A stretch of DNA of 44,438 nt from Deltaproteobacteria bacterium (GTDB lineage: Bacteria; Desulfobacterota; Desulfobaccia; Desulfobaccales; 0-14-0-80-60-11). Shown in pieces: positions 15,803 to 22,529 of the stretch (the first letter of the stretch is position 1; every line of letters begins with the position of its first letter). Where the stretch lies: NCBI GenBank assembly GCA_021813445.1, contig JAKAKP010000106.1:1-44438 (forward strand). Reading direction: 5' to 3'. The notes under the pieces are model-generated. The model was not told where the DNA came from, searched no databases, and was given only the letters and a program-made list of their open reading frames with translations. The position numbers and the translations under genes are program-made.

Positions 15803-17056
15803 TCACTGATCACCGACCACTTTTGCCTCGATCTGCCGGACCACCGGCAGCACCCAGGGCAGCAGGGCGAACGCGGGCCAGGCCGCCAGGAAGCTGAGGA
15901 AGAAAAAGGTGGCGTAGCCGCAAGACGCGGCCAGCCAGCCCCCCAGGTAGCCGAAGAGCCGCCCCCCCAGGCTGAAGAGCATGGACAGGAAGGCGTAGTG
16001 GGAGGCGCTGAACCGTTTATCGCAGAGGAGCATGAGGAAGGCCATGAAGGCCGCGGAGCCCATCTGCCCGGCCAGGTTGTCCCCCAGGGTGGCCAGATAA
16101 ATGGTGTAGCTCGAAGCCCCCGGCAGCGCGGCCAGCCAGTAGCCCAAAATGGAAACGGCCTGCAAGGCCCCCAGGAGCCACAGGGCCCGGCTGATGCCCC
16201 AGCGGGCCGTGAGCCACCCCCCCAGGAGGCCGCCCAGGATGGCGGGTAATTTGCCCACGGTGATGGAGGCCACCCCGAACTGGGTGCCGCTGTAGCCCAG
16301 GTCCCGCCAGAAGGCGCTGACCATGGCCCCCAGGAGGGCGTCCCCGGCCTTATAAATGATGATAAAGACGACCAGGGCCGCGAAATGGGGATGGCGCATC
16401 AAACCCCGGGCCGACTCCTTGATGCTGCTGAAACCGCTTTGCCCGGCCTGGGCCTGGGCCACCTCCGGCCTGCCCAGATGGAAGGGGCCGAAGACCAGGA
16501 CGGTGACGGCCAGGGCGGCCATGATAATGCCCACGCCCACAAAGGTGACGCTCCAGCCCACCAGGTCGCTGAGAATTAATACTCCGCCCCCCGCGGCAAT
16601 GAGGCCCACCCGGTAGGCGCCGATGCGGATGCCGTTGGCCATGCCCAATTCTGCGGTTTCCAGGAGGTCGATGGTGTAGGCGTCCACGGCCAGGTCCTGG
16701 GTGGCGGACCCCAGGCAGAGCAGGCCCACCAGGACCCAGAAGGCCAGGCTCACCGGGCCCGCGGCCAGGTAGGCCAGACCCAGGAGGCTGACGATGACCG
16801 TCACTTGGGCGGGCACCAGCCAGGCGGCCCGGGAGCCGAAGCGGTCGGCCAGGGGGCTCCAGAGGACCTTGAGGCTCCAGGACAGGCCCAGGAGGCTCAG
16901 GATGCCGATCTGCTCCAGGGGCACGCCCCGGCTGCGGAGGTAATAGGACAGGGTGGTGTAGACGAAGCCGAAGGGCAAGCCTTCCGCGAAGTAGAGCACG
17001 AAGACCACCAGCATCTTGACGCGGGTGGAGAGTTGGGGAACAGACTGGTCAAGCAT
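15803..17056 (-). CDS. AmpG-like MFS transporter
   Basis: A polytopic protein of about 417 residues from the PAT/AmpG branch of the major facilitator superfamily. The AmpG-like start is present: VFVLYFAEGLPFGFVYTTLSYYLRSRGVPLEQIG, then SLLGLSWSLKVLWSPLADRFG and QDLAVDAYTIDLLE. About twelve hydrophobic segments follow. AmpG imports anhydromuropeptides for cell wall recycling. No ampC, ampD or other recycling gene is near, so the substrate is not certain. The ATG at 17056 is chosen because the preceding residues derive from a CACAGAG-type repeat. No ribosome site is seen; a TATACT box seven bases from the ATG hints at a leaderless mRNA. Confidence 0.85.
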   Translation of the reverse strand: MLDQSVPQLSTRVKMLVVFVLYFAEGLPFGFVYTTLSYYLRSRGVPLEQIGILSLLGLSWSLKVLWSPLADRFGSRAAWLVPAQVTVIVSLLGLAYLAAGPVSLAFWVLVGLLCLGSATQDLAVDAYTIDLLETAELGMANGIRIGAYRVGLIAAGGGVLILSDLVGWSVTFVGVGIIMAALAVTVLVFGPFHLGRPEVAQAQAGQSGFSSIKESARGLMRHPHFAALVVFIIIYKAGDALLGAMVSAFWRDLGYSGTQFGVASITVGKLPAILGGLLGGWLTARWGISRALWLLGALQAVSILGYWLAALPGASSYTIYLATLGDNLAGQMGSAAFMAFLMLLCDKRFSASHYAFLSMLFSLGGRLFGYLGGWLAASCGYATFFFLSFLAAWPAFALLPWVLPVVRQIEAKVVGDQ

Positions 17057-17062
17057 TATTGC

Positions 17063-17091
17063 AGTATAGGAGAAAAGCCGAAAAAACTTAA
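17063..17091 (-). promoter_or_regulatory. Possible promoter of the AmpG-like gene, leaderless
   Basis: On the minus strand TATACT (17063-17068) ends six bases before the ATG at 17056. TTAAGT (17086-17091), a weak -35 that overlaps the edge of the CACAGAG palindrome element, lies 17 bases upstream of it. The arrangement parallels the prmA promoter but the -35 is poor. Confidence 0.4.
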
Positions 17092-17212
17092 CCACAGAGA
17101 CACAAAGAACACAGAGAATCACAGAGATTTTTTTCTTGTCAGGCGGTAAAGCCGCCTGACAAGAATTAATTCCCTCTGTGAAACTCTGTGCCCTCTGTGT
17201 CTTTGTGGTAAA
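17088..17212. repeat. CACAGAG long palindromic element, copy 1
   Basis: Outer arms TTAACCACAGAGACACAAAG and CTTTGTGGTAAA enclose multiple CACAGAG and CTCTGTG units. At the centre is a perfect 12-bp stem at 17135-17163 (CTTGTCAGGCGG, loop TAAAG, CCGCCTGACAAG). A sister copy lies on the other side of cooC at 18029-18153. Confidence 0.85.
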
Positions 17213-17221
17213 TCTTTTTGC

Positions 17222-17986
17222 TTATGATTCGCGCAGTTGCCCGGCGATGGCTTTGGCCACCTCCAGGAGCTCCGGGATGGCTTCGTAAGGCGGGCGCCCG
17301 CCCAGGTCCGCTTCGATGATCTTGTCGTTAAAGGGGATAAACCCCAGGATTGGCAGAGCCGGCAGTTGTTTCCGCAAGAATTCCTGATCCGCGGCCCCCC
17401 GTATTTTATTGCCCACCACCGCCACCTTGTGCAGCCCCAGGTCTTCGGCCAGCTTTTTCACGTGCATGGCGGTCTCGATGCTGCGGCGGCCCGGCTCCAC
17501 CACGACGATGAGCTTGTCCACGCCCTTGGCGGTGGCCCGGCCCAGGTGTTCGATGCCAGCCTCCATGTCCATAACCACCACTTCATCCCGCAGGAGCACC
17601 ATGTGGGTCACCAGGGTACGCAGCAGCACGCTTTCCGGGCAGATGCAGCCGCTGCCCCCCTTTTTCACGCCCCCCATGACGATGAGTTTGATGCCGTCGA
17701 TCTGCCGGGAATATTTCTCGGGGATATCATCCACCTTGGGGTTCATCTTGAAAAAGCCCCCCATCTTGCCAGGCTGGGAATCGGTGCGCTCGGCCACCAT
17801 CTCCTTCATCTCGCTCAGAGGGACGATGGTCCCCGGGTCCGGCACCCCTAAGGCCAGGGCCAGGTTGGCGTCCGGGTCGGCGTCCACGGCCAGGACCTTT
17901 TTACCCTGGTCCCGAAAATATTTAATCAAGAGCGCGGCCAGGGTGGTCTTGCCTACCCCGCCTTTGCCGCTGATGGCAATTTTCAT
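17222..17986 (-). CDS. cooC: CooC-type nickel-insertion ATPase for CO dehydrogenase
   Basis: A 254-residue SIMIBI-class ATPase. The deviant Walker A KGGVGKTTLAALL is at residues 8-20, AVDADPDANLALALG at 34-48, and the CooC-specific C114-x-C116 (GGSGCICPE), which binds Ni or Zn at the dimer interface. VVVMDMEAGIEHLGRAT provides Walker B. CooC/AcsF proteins load nickel into carbon monoxide dehydrogenase or acetyl-CoA synthase. No CODH gene is in the window, so the target is elsewhere; acetate oxidation or carbon fixation by the Wood-Ljungdahl pathway is the likely context. AGGAG lies eight bases before the ATG. The gene is bracketed on both sides by CACAGAG palindromic elements. Confidence 0.9.
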   Translation of the reverse strand: MKIAISGKGGVGKTTLAALLIKYFRDQGKKVLAVDADPDANLALALGVPDPGTIVPLSEMKEMVAERTDSQPGKMGGFFKMNPKVDDIPEKYSRQIDGIKLIVMGGVKKGGSGCICPESVLLRTLVTHMVLLRDEVVVMDMEAGIEHLGRATAKGVDKLIVVVEPGRRSIETAMHVKKLAEDLGLHKVAVVGNKIRGAADQEFLRKQLPALPILGFIPFNDKIIEADLGGRPPYEAIPELLEVAKAIAGQLRES

Positions 17987-18028
17987 GTATAATCTCCTGG
18001 TCGAAAATTAATGACTAATTATAAAAGA

Positions 18029-18153
18029 TTTACCACAGAGACACAAAGAGCACAGAGATACACAGAGATTTTTTTATAGTCAGGCGGTTAAGCCGCCTGA
18101 CTATGATTAATTCTCTCTGTGAAACTCTGTGTCCTCTGTGCCTCTGTGGTGAA
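18029..18153. repeat. CACAGAG long palindromic element, copy 2
   Basis: This has the same architecture as copy 1: outer arms TTTACCACAGAGACACAAAG and CTCTGTGGTGAA, and a central perfect 12-bp stem at 18076-18104 (ATAGTCAGGCGG, loop TTAAG, CCGCCTGACTAT). The bases at the foot of the central stem differ from copy 1 on both arms in a compensatory way, so pairing is preserved. It ends 18 bases before the thioesterase start. Confidence 0.85.
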
Positions 18154-18171
18154 TATCTTCGGGAGATTCTA

Positions 18172-18603
18172 ATGAAACCAGTCATCGAACCCCTGGCCCC
18201 GGAGTTGGAAGCGAGCATCCGTAAACGGCTGGCCGCCAACCCCTTCATTAAATTCGTGGGCATCCAGGTGCCTCAATTGGGCCGGGGCTACGCCCGCTTC
18301 GTCCTGCCCTTCAAGGGGGATCTGGCCAACTCCATCGGTCTCATGCAAGGGGGGGTCATCGCCGCCTTGGCGGACGAAGCTGTGGCTTTTGCCCTTTACA
18401 GCCTGGTGAAAGAAGGGGAAACCTTCAACACCGTGGAGATGAAGATCAACTTCCTGGGGGCGGTGAAAGAAGGGGAAGTGGAGGCCGTGGCCCATATCGC
18501 CAAACGGGGCCGCACCATTTCCCTGGGGGAATTCGTAGTGCGCCAGGGCGAGCGCCTGGTGGCCAAGGGTTTGTGTACCTATATTCACTTGGCGAAGGGA
18601 TAG
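18172..18603 (+). CDS. PaaI-type hotdog-fold thioesterase
   Basis: A 143-residue single hotdog domain of the PaaI/4HBT family. The core GLMQGGVIAALADEAVAFAL aligns with the family's HGG-x-D active site segment, with Gln in place of the usual His and the aspartate retained. VEMKINFLGAVKEGEVEAVAHIAKRGRTI follows as in acyl-CoA thioesterases. Substrate is unknown, likely an acyl- or aryl-CoA. The ATG at 18172 was chosen because GGGAGA lies six bases upstream. The longer frame to 18103 translates the CACAGAG repeat. It is a single plus-strand gene between minus-strand genes. Confidence 0.85.
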   Translation: MKPVIEPLAPELEASIRKRLAANPFIKFVGIQVPQLGRGYARFVLPFKGDLANSIGLMQGGVIAALADEAVAFALYSLVKEGETFNTVEMKINFLGAVKEGEVEAVAHIAKRGRTISLGEFVVRQGERLVAKGLCTYIHLAKG

Positions 18604-18615
18604 GGATGGAGATTA

Positions 18616-18745
18616 GAAGCCATTGCAAAACCTCTTTTTCTGTCATCCTGAACGCAGTGAAGGATCTTAGCCCCTCGAAAACACGAGATTCTTCGCGGCG
18701 CTCAGAATGACAAATTTAGGATAATTGAGGTTTTGCAATGGCTTC
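18616..18745. repeat. 130-bp inverted-repeat element, family A copy 2
   Basis: It has perfect 19-bp ends (GAAGCCATTGCAAAACCTC at 18616-18634 and its complement at 18727-18745). The interior TCTGTCATCCTGAACGCAG and GCGCTCAGAATGACAAA arms also pair. It is the sister of 2305-2422. A T-to-G change in the left end relative to that copy is matched by A-to-C in the right end. Confidence 0.88.
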
Positions 18746-18765
18746 GAGTTTTTAGTTTATTTCTG

Positions 18766-18797
18766 CCCCCTGGCCCCTGGCCCCTGGCCCCTGGTCC
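18766..18797. repeat. CCCTGGC tandem repeat
   Basis: Four to five tandem units of CCCCTGG lie directly before the stop of the minus-strand methyltransferase gene. Shorter versions occur at about 1015-1036 and 11115-11140. Confidence 0.65.
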
Positions 18798-18798
18798 C

Positions 18799-20463
18799 TT
18801 AAGAAAGATAGGGTTCCTGCAATTCCTTCAGCAAATTATTCTGGGCTTCTTCCGGGTTGTTTTTCCGCCGCCGGGGGCCTTTTTTGAAGGTATCCTGGGA
18901 CCACCACGAAGGATAGGCGATTTTCTTGCCGGCGAAAATATCCTCAACGGTGAGGATTTGCAGGCGGGGAAAACGATGCTGGGGAAACTGCGCTTCGATT
19001 AGAGCACCGGCAGCAGCCGCTTCTTCCCGCATTTGCCGGGTGGGCCGCTTAAGCGTGAGAAACACGCCGATCTCCGCCTTCTCCCGCTCCAAAACTCCTT
19101 GCAAATCCCTGATTTGAGAAACGCCGACGTGCCCGCCTTTCACCTGAAGAATAATTTTCTTGTATTCGCTGTTATATTCATCCCTGAGATTCATGACGCC
19201 ATCGATGCCCCGGTCCGCCCCTCTTTTGTCCCGGGCGCTCCGAGCCCCCACCGCGGCTAAAGCCCAGCATTCGAATTGGAAGGGGTCTAGCTGGAACAAC
19301 CTTTCGGCGCTGGGCACGTCCCGGGGAATACCGATTTCCTCGTAAGGCGCCAGTTCGCGGCCGAAGGAATCCTGCAACCGTTTTCTAATGAGGCCGATGG
19401 CCAGGTAGGTGATGTCGATGCCGATCCAGCGCCGCTGCAGGCGTTCGGCCACCGCCACCGCGGTGCCGCAGCCGCAGAAGGGGTCCAGGACCAGGTCGCC
19501 TTCGTTGCTGGCAGCCCGGATGATGCGCTCCAGCAGAGATTCCGGCTTTTGGGTCTGATAGCCCAGATATTCGTGGCTGGACCCGTGGAGGTGCTCGATA
19601 TCGTACCAGACGTCTTTGATGGGGGTGCCGGACATTTCATCCAAATACCTTTTGTAACGCACCACTCCGCCTTCTTCGGGGACCACCACCCGGCCTTCCT
19701 CCCAGGCCTGTTGCATGCGCTCCCGGGTCCAGCGCCAGACCCGCACCGTGCCGCTGCCCGGAGGAAATTCATAGGTCAGATTGGGCCGCTCTTTATTAGG
19801 ATTTGTTAAGTCCGCTAAGGTATATCTCCTGCCGGTTTCAGGCTCGACAAATCGATAAAACTTCTCCAAATAAGCCGGATCGTGTTCCACAAATTGGGGA
19901 ATAAATAACGATTTCTCCGACTTGCTGTAGAAAAAGATGGTGTCGTGGCAGCGGGAGAAGCGGGTTTTGGCGTGGCCCTTGGGTTGGGAGCGCTCCCAGA
20001 TGATTTCGTTGCGGAAGTTCTTGGGGCTGAAGATGGCATCCAGGATTAGCTTGATATAGTGGCTGGCGGTGGGGTCGCAGTGCAAAAACAAGCTGCCGGT
20101 GGGCTTCAGTACCCGGTGCATCTCCACCAGCCGCACCGCCATCATGCTGAGGTAGGCCAGCATGTTGCTGGGGCGTAGAACCTGGCGCAAGGCCTTGAGC
20201 AATTCGGCCAAATCGGGCGGCCCGGCCAGGACGGCCTCATCAAAGGCTTCTTCCGCTTCCGGCCCCCACTTCCAGGTATCCTCGAACGCCGCGATCTGCG
20301 CCGCGGACTTCTCCCCGGAAGGTTCTTTAAACAGCATATTGTACGTGGCGTTGGAGTTGAAAGGCGGGTCCAGGTAGATCAGGTCCACGCTGCTCACCGG
20401 AATATGCTCACGGAGGACTTTCAGGTTATCGCTGAAATAAAGCTTGTTCTGCCAATCCTCCAT
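18799..20463 (-). CDS. DNA methyltransferase fused to a PD-(D/E)XK-type nuclease domain
   Basis: A 554-residue protein. The methyltransferase part (about 1-410) has the beta-class order, with catalytic motif IV DPPF at residues 32-35 (IYLDPPFNSN) and SAM motif I later (DPFCGCGTAVAVAERL, about 323). The C-terminal part (about 415-520) has ADRGIDGVMNLRDEY and ILQVKGGHVGVSQIRDLQGVL. That is a D-G...Q-x-K pattern typical of Mrr-like restriction endonuclease folds. The protein could therefore combine modification and cleavage, like a single-chain restriction system. Recognition sequence is unknown and no separate restriction or specificity subunit is next to it. TGGAGG lies five bases before the ATG. 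It is flanked by repeats on both sides, in keeping with an accessory gene. Confidence 0.85.
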   Translation of the reverse strand: MEDWQNKLYFSDNLKVLREHIPVSSVDLIYLDPPFNSNATYNMLFKEPSGEKSAAQIAAFEDTWKWGPEAEEAFDEAVLAGPPDLAELLKALRQVLRPSNMLAYLSMMAVRLVEMHRVLKPTGSLFLHCDPTASHYIKLILDAIFSPKNFRNEIIWERSQPKGHAKTRFSRCHDTIFFYSKSEKSLFIPQFVEHDPAYLEKFYRFVEPETGRRYTLADLTNPNKERPNLTYEFPPGSGTVRVWRWTRERMQQAWEEGRVVVPEEGGVVRYKRYLDEMSGTPIKDVWYDIEHLHGSSHEYLGYQTQKPESLLERIIRAASNEGDLVLDPFCGCGTAVAVAERLQRRWIGIDITYLAIGLIRKRLQDSFGRELAPYEEIGIPRDVPSAERLFQLDPFQFECWALAAVGARSARDKRGADRGIDGVMNLRDEYNSEYKKIILQVKGGHVGVSQIRDLQGVLEREKAEIGVFLTLKRPTRQMREEAAAAGALIEAQFPQHRFPRLQILTVEDIFAGKKIAYPSWWSQDTFKKGPRRRKNNPEEAQNNLLKELQEPYLS

Positions 20464-20688
20464 GACCGCCTCCAGGGATGGATCATTGTACCATTATTAC
20501 ATTGAAGGTTTTGAAGAAATTATTATTTTCTTCTCGTTTTCTAACCGGGCTGAGGCCCCCCCTGGCAGGCCAAGCTGAGCCTGGCTGCTGAAGGCGGGAG
20601 GCGCTGCGCTTTCCCGCTACATTTCTACCCATCTTCGTTTCATCGCTTCATAGCTTTTTTGCTGCTCACTGCTCACTGCTCACTTCCT

Positions 20689-21801
20689 TCACCACTCATA
20701 AAATCCCACCCCGGTCAGCACTTCGGCGCGGTCGTCGTGGAGGAGGACCATGTCTTCCAGGCGCACGCCGCCCCAACCGGTGAGGTAGATGCCCGGTTCC
20801 ACGGTGACGACACTGCCGGCCTTCAGGGTGGTGGCCCGGTCCTTATGGGGGCTGAGGCTCGGGGCTTCGTGCACGGCCAGGCCCACACCGTGGCCCAGGG
20901 AGTGGCCGAAGGCCTCGCCGTAGCCCGCGGCCGCGATCACTTCCCGGGCCAGGGCGTCTCCAGCCCGACTGTCCATGCCGGCCCGGAGTTCCTGTTCGAC
21001 CCGCGCCTGGGCCCGGTGCACCAGTTGATAGATGTTCTGGAACTGTTCATCCGGGGGGCCCAGGATGAAGGTGCGGGTCAAGTCGGCGCAATAACCCGCC
21101 ACCCGGGCCCCCATATCGATGATGATAGGCTCTCCGGCCTCCAGCCGGTAATCCCCGGGTTGGTGGTGAGGGCGGGCGCTGTTGGGTCCCGCGGCCACAA
21201 TGGGAGGAAAGGCCAGTCCCTCGGCGCCCTTCTCCCGGAGACGCCGTTCGATCTCCCAGGCCACCTCCCCTTCCGTCCGGCCCGGGGCCAAATCCTGCAC
21301 TACCTCCAAAAGCACCGCTTCGGTCAAGGCCAGTGCCTGCCGGATGGCAGCCACTTCCGCCGGGCATTTTCTTTCCCGGAGGCCTTCCACCGTACCTTCC
21401 AGAGGCTGCCAGTTTACATTTAGGCCGCTTTCCGCTACGGTCTGGGTGAGGCGTTGATATTGCCGGTAAGTGAGGTAGGTGGACTCAAACCCCAGGGAGC
21501 GCACCTCCCGGTCTTTCAGAATCCCGGCCAGGGTAGTCCCCAAAGACTGGGTGTACACCACCACTTCCAGGTCCGCTGCCTCCTGCCGGGCCCATTCCTG
21601 GTAACGGAAATCGGTGAGCAGGAAGGCCTGATCCCGGGTAATCAGGAGCAAACCGCTGGATTCGGTAAAACTGTCATCACGGGCGGTGAAGCCGCTCAAG
21701 AAACGGCGGTTTTCGGGGCCGGCCACCAACAGGGCATCTTGTTCAGGGGGCAATAGGTCCCTCAGGGCCGCCAATCGCTGGGCAGGGAGTGAAGGTTTCA
21801 T
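20689..21801 (-). CDS. pepQ: M24 family Xaa-Pro peptidase
   Basis: An aminopeptidase-P or prolidase type enzyme of about 370 residues. The N-terminal creatinase-like domain includes ALLVAGPENRRFLSGFTARDDSF. The C-terminal pita-bread fold has the metal ligands in IIIDMGARVAGYCADLTRTF (two Asp), FGHSLGHGVGLAVHEAP (His), GSVVTVEPGIY (Glu) and GGVRLEDMVLL (Glu). It removes N-terminal residues before proline or splits X-Pro dipeptides. The ATG at 21801 (MKPSLPAQRL) is preferred over an upstream TTG-type extension to 21837; the ribosome site is weak. The 225 bases to the methyltransferase gene hold TGCTCAC triplicate repeats (about 20661-20682) and a hairpin, but no gene. Confidence 0.9.
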   Translation of the reverse strand: MKPSLPAQRLAALRDLLPPEQDALLVAGPENRRFLSGFTARDDSFTESSGLLLITRDQAFLLTDFRYQEWARQEAADLEVVVYTQSLGTTLAGILKDREVRSLGFESTYLTYRQYQRLTQTVAESGLNVNWQPLEGTVEGLRERKCPAEVAAIRQALALTEAVLLEVVQDLAPGRTEGEVAWEIERRLREKGAEGLAFPPIVAAGPNSARPHHQPGDYRLEAGEPIIIDMGARVAGYCADLTRTFILGPPDEQFQNIYQLVHRAQARVEQELRAGMDSRAGDALAREVIAAAGYGEAFGHSLGHGVGLAVHEAPSLSPHKDRATTLKAGSVVTVEPGIYLTGWGGVRLEDMVLLHDDRAEVLTGVGFYEW

Positions 21802-22087
21802 GATCCGGATTGTGCGGAAATTGCTGGGGAAAAGCAAGAGAAGAAAAGTTAAAGAAAATTTAAGTTTTCGTTAAAGATATTGCAAACAAAAGTCGAATAA
21901 GTTGATGGGAAAGGCTATGCGGGTGAAGTGTGTCAAAGGCAGACCGACAACTCTTCCTCCAAGGGTAAGGAATAAAATATCTGGAAAACCCCATTTTCTC
22001 AGAATTCTTCGCGTTCTCTTTCTTGCAGGTGGAGAACTTTTGGCATAAGTTGGGTAAGGCTTGGGTCAAGAGATTAGGGCAAAGGGC

Positions 22088-22486
22088 ATGGACAAGAATA
22101 TTGATTATCGCATGAGAGTACTGGTGGCGGATGACTTCGCCACTATGCGCAAGATAGTCAGGAATATTCTCAAGCAGATCGGCTTTGATAACATAATTGA
22201 GGCCGAGGACGGCCAGGCGGCCCTGCAGGTCTTGAAAAATGAAAATATCGGGCTGGTGGTGACGGACTGGAATATGCCCAATATGAACGGCCTGGAATTG
22301 CTGGAAAAGATTCGCACCGATCCTAAAACAGCCAAGCTCCCGGTGCTGATGGTTACTGCCGAGGGCCTCAAAGAAAATGTGGTGGCCGCGGTCAAAGCCG
22401 GAGTGAATAATTACGTGGTGAAACCCTTCACCGCGGAAATACTCCAGGAGAAGATCGAGCAGATCTTTAAAAAATTAGCCGGTTGA
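22088..22486 (+). CDS. cheY: CheY-type response regulator
   Basis: A 132-residue single receiver domain. The acidic pair D15-D16 is in VLVADDFATMRKIV, the phosphorylation site D60 in VVTDWNMPN, Thr in VLMVTAEG, and Lys in YVVKPFTAEIL. This matches CheY, which carries the signal from CheA to the motor or other target. It opens the chemotaxis cluster, 43 bases before cheA. The ATG at 22088 was chosen over an upstream TTG at 22061; AAAGGG lies close before it. The 250-base upstream gap is AT-rich with no firm promoter match. A TGGCATAAGTTGGGTA string near 22041 is only a poor sigma54 likeness. Confidence 0.93.
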   Translation: MDKNIDYRMRVLVADDFATMRKIVRNILKQIGFDNIIEAEDGQAALQVLKNENIGLVVTDWNMPNMNGLELLEKIRTDPKTAKLPVLMVTAEGLKENVVAAVKAGVNNYVVKPFTAEILQEKIEQIFKKLAG

Positions 22487-22529
22487 CAGGGCGAGAGCCC
22501 TTAATAGAGAAGTACTCAGGAGGCGATTC

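Noticed and set aside
17088-18153. CRISPR array from the repeated CACAGAG units
   Set aside because: Units are short, irregular and arranged as palindromes, without evenly sized unique spacers or cas genes.
22041-22060. Sigma54 promoter before cheY
   Set aside because: TGGCATAAGTTGGGTA has the -24-like GG but lacks the -12 GC at the right spacing.
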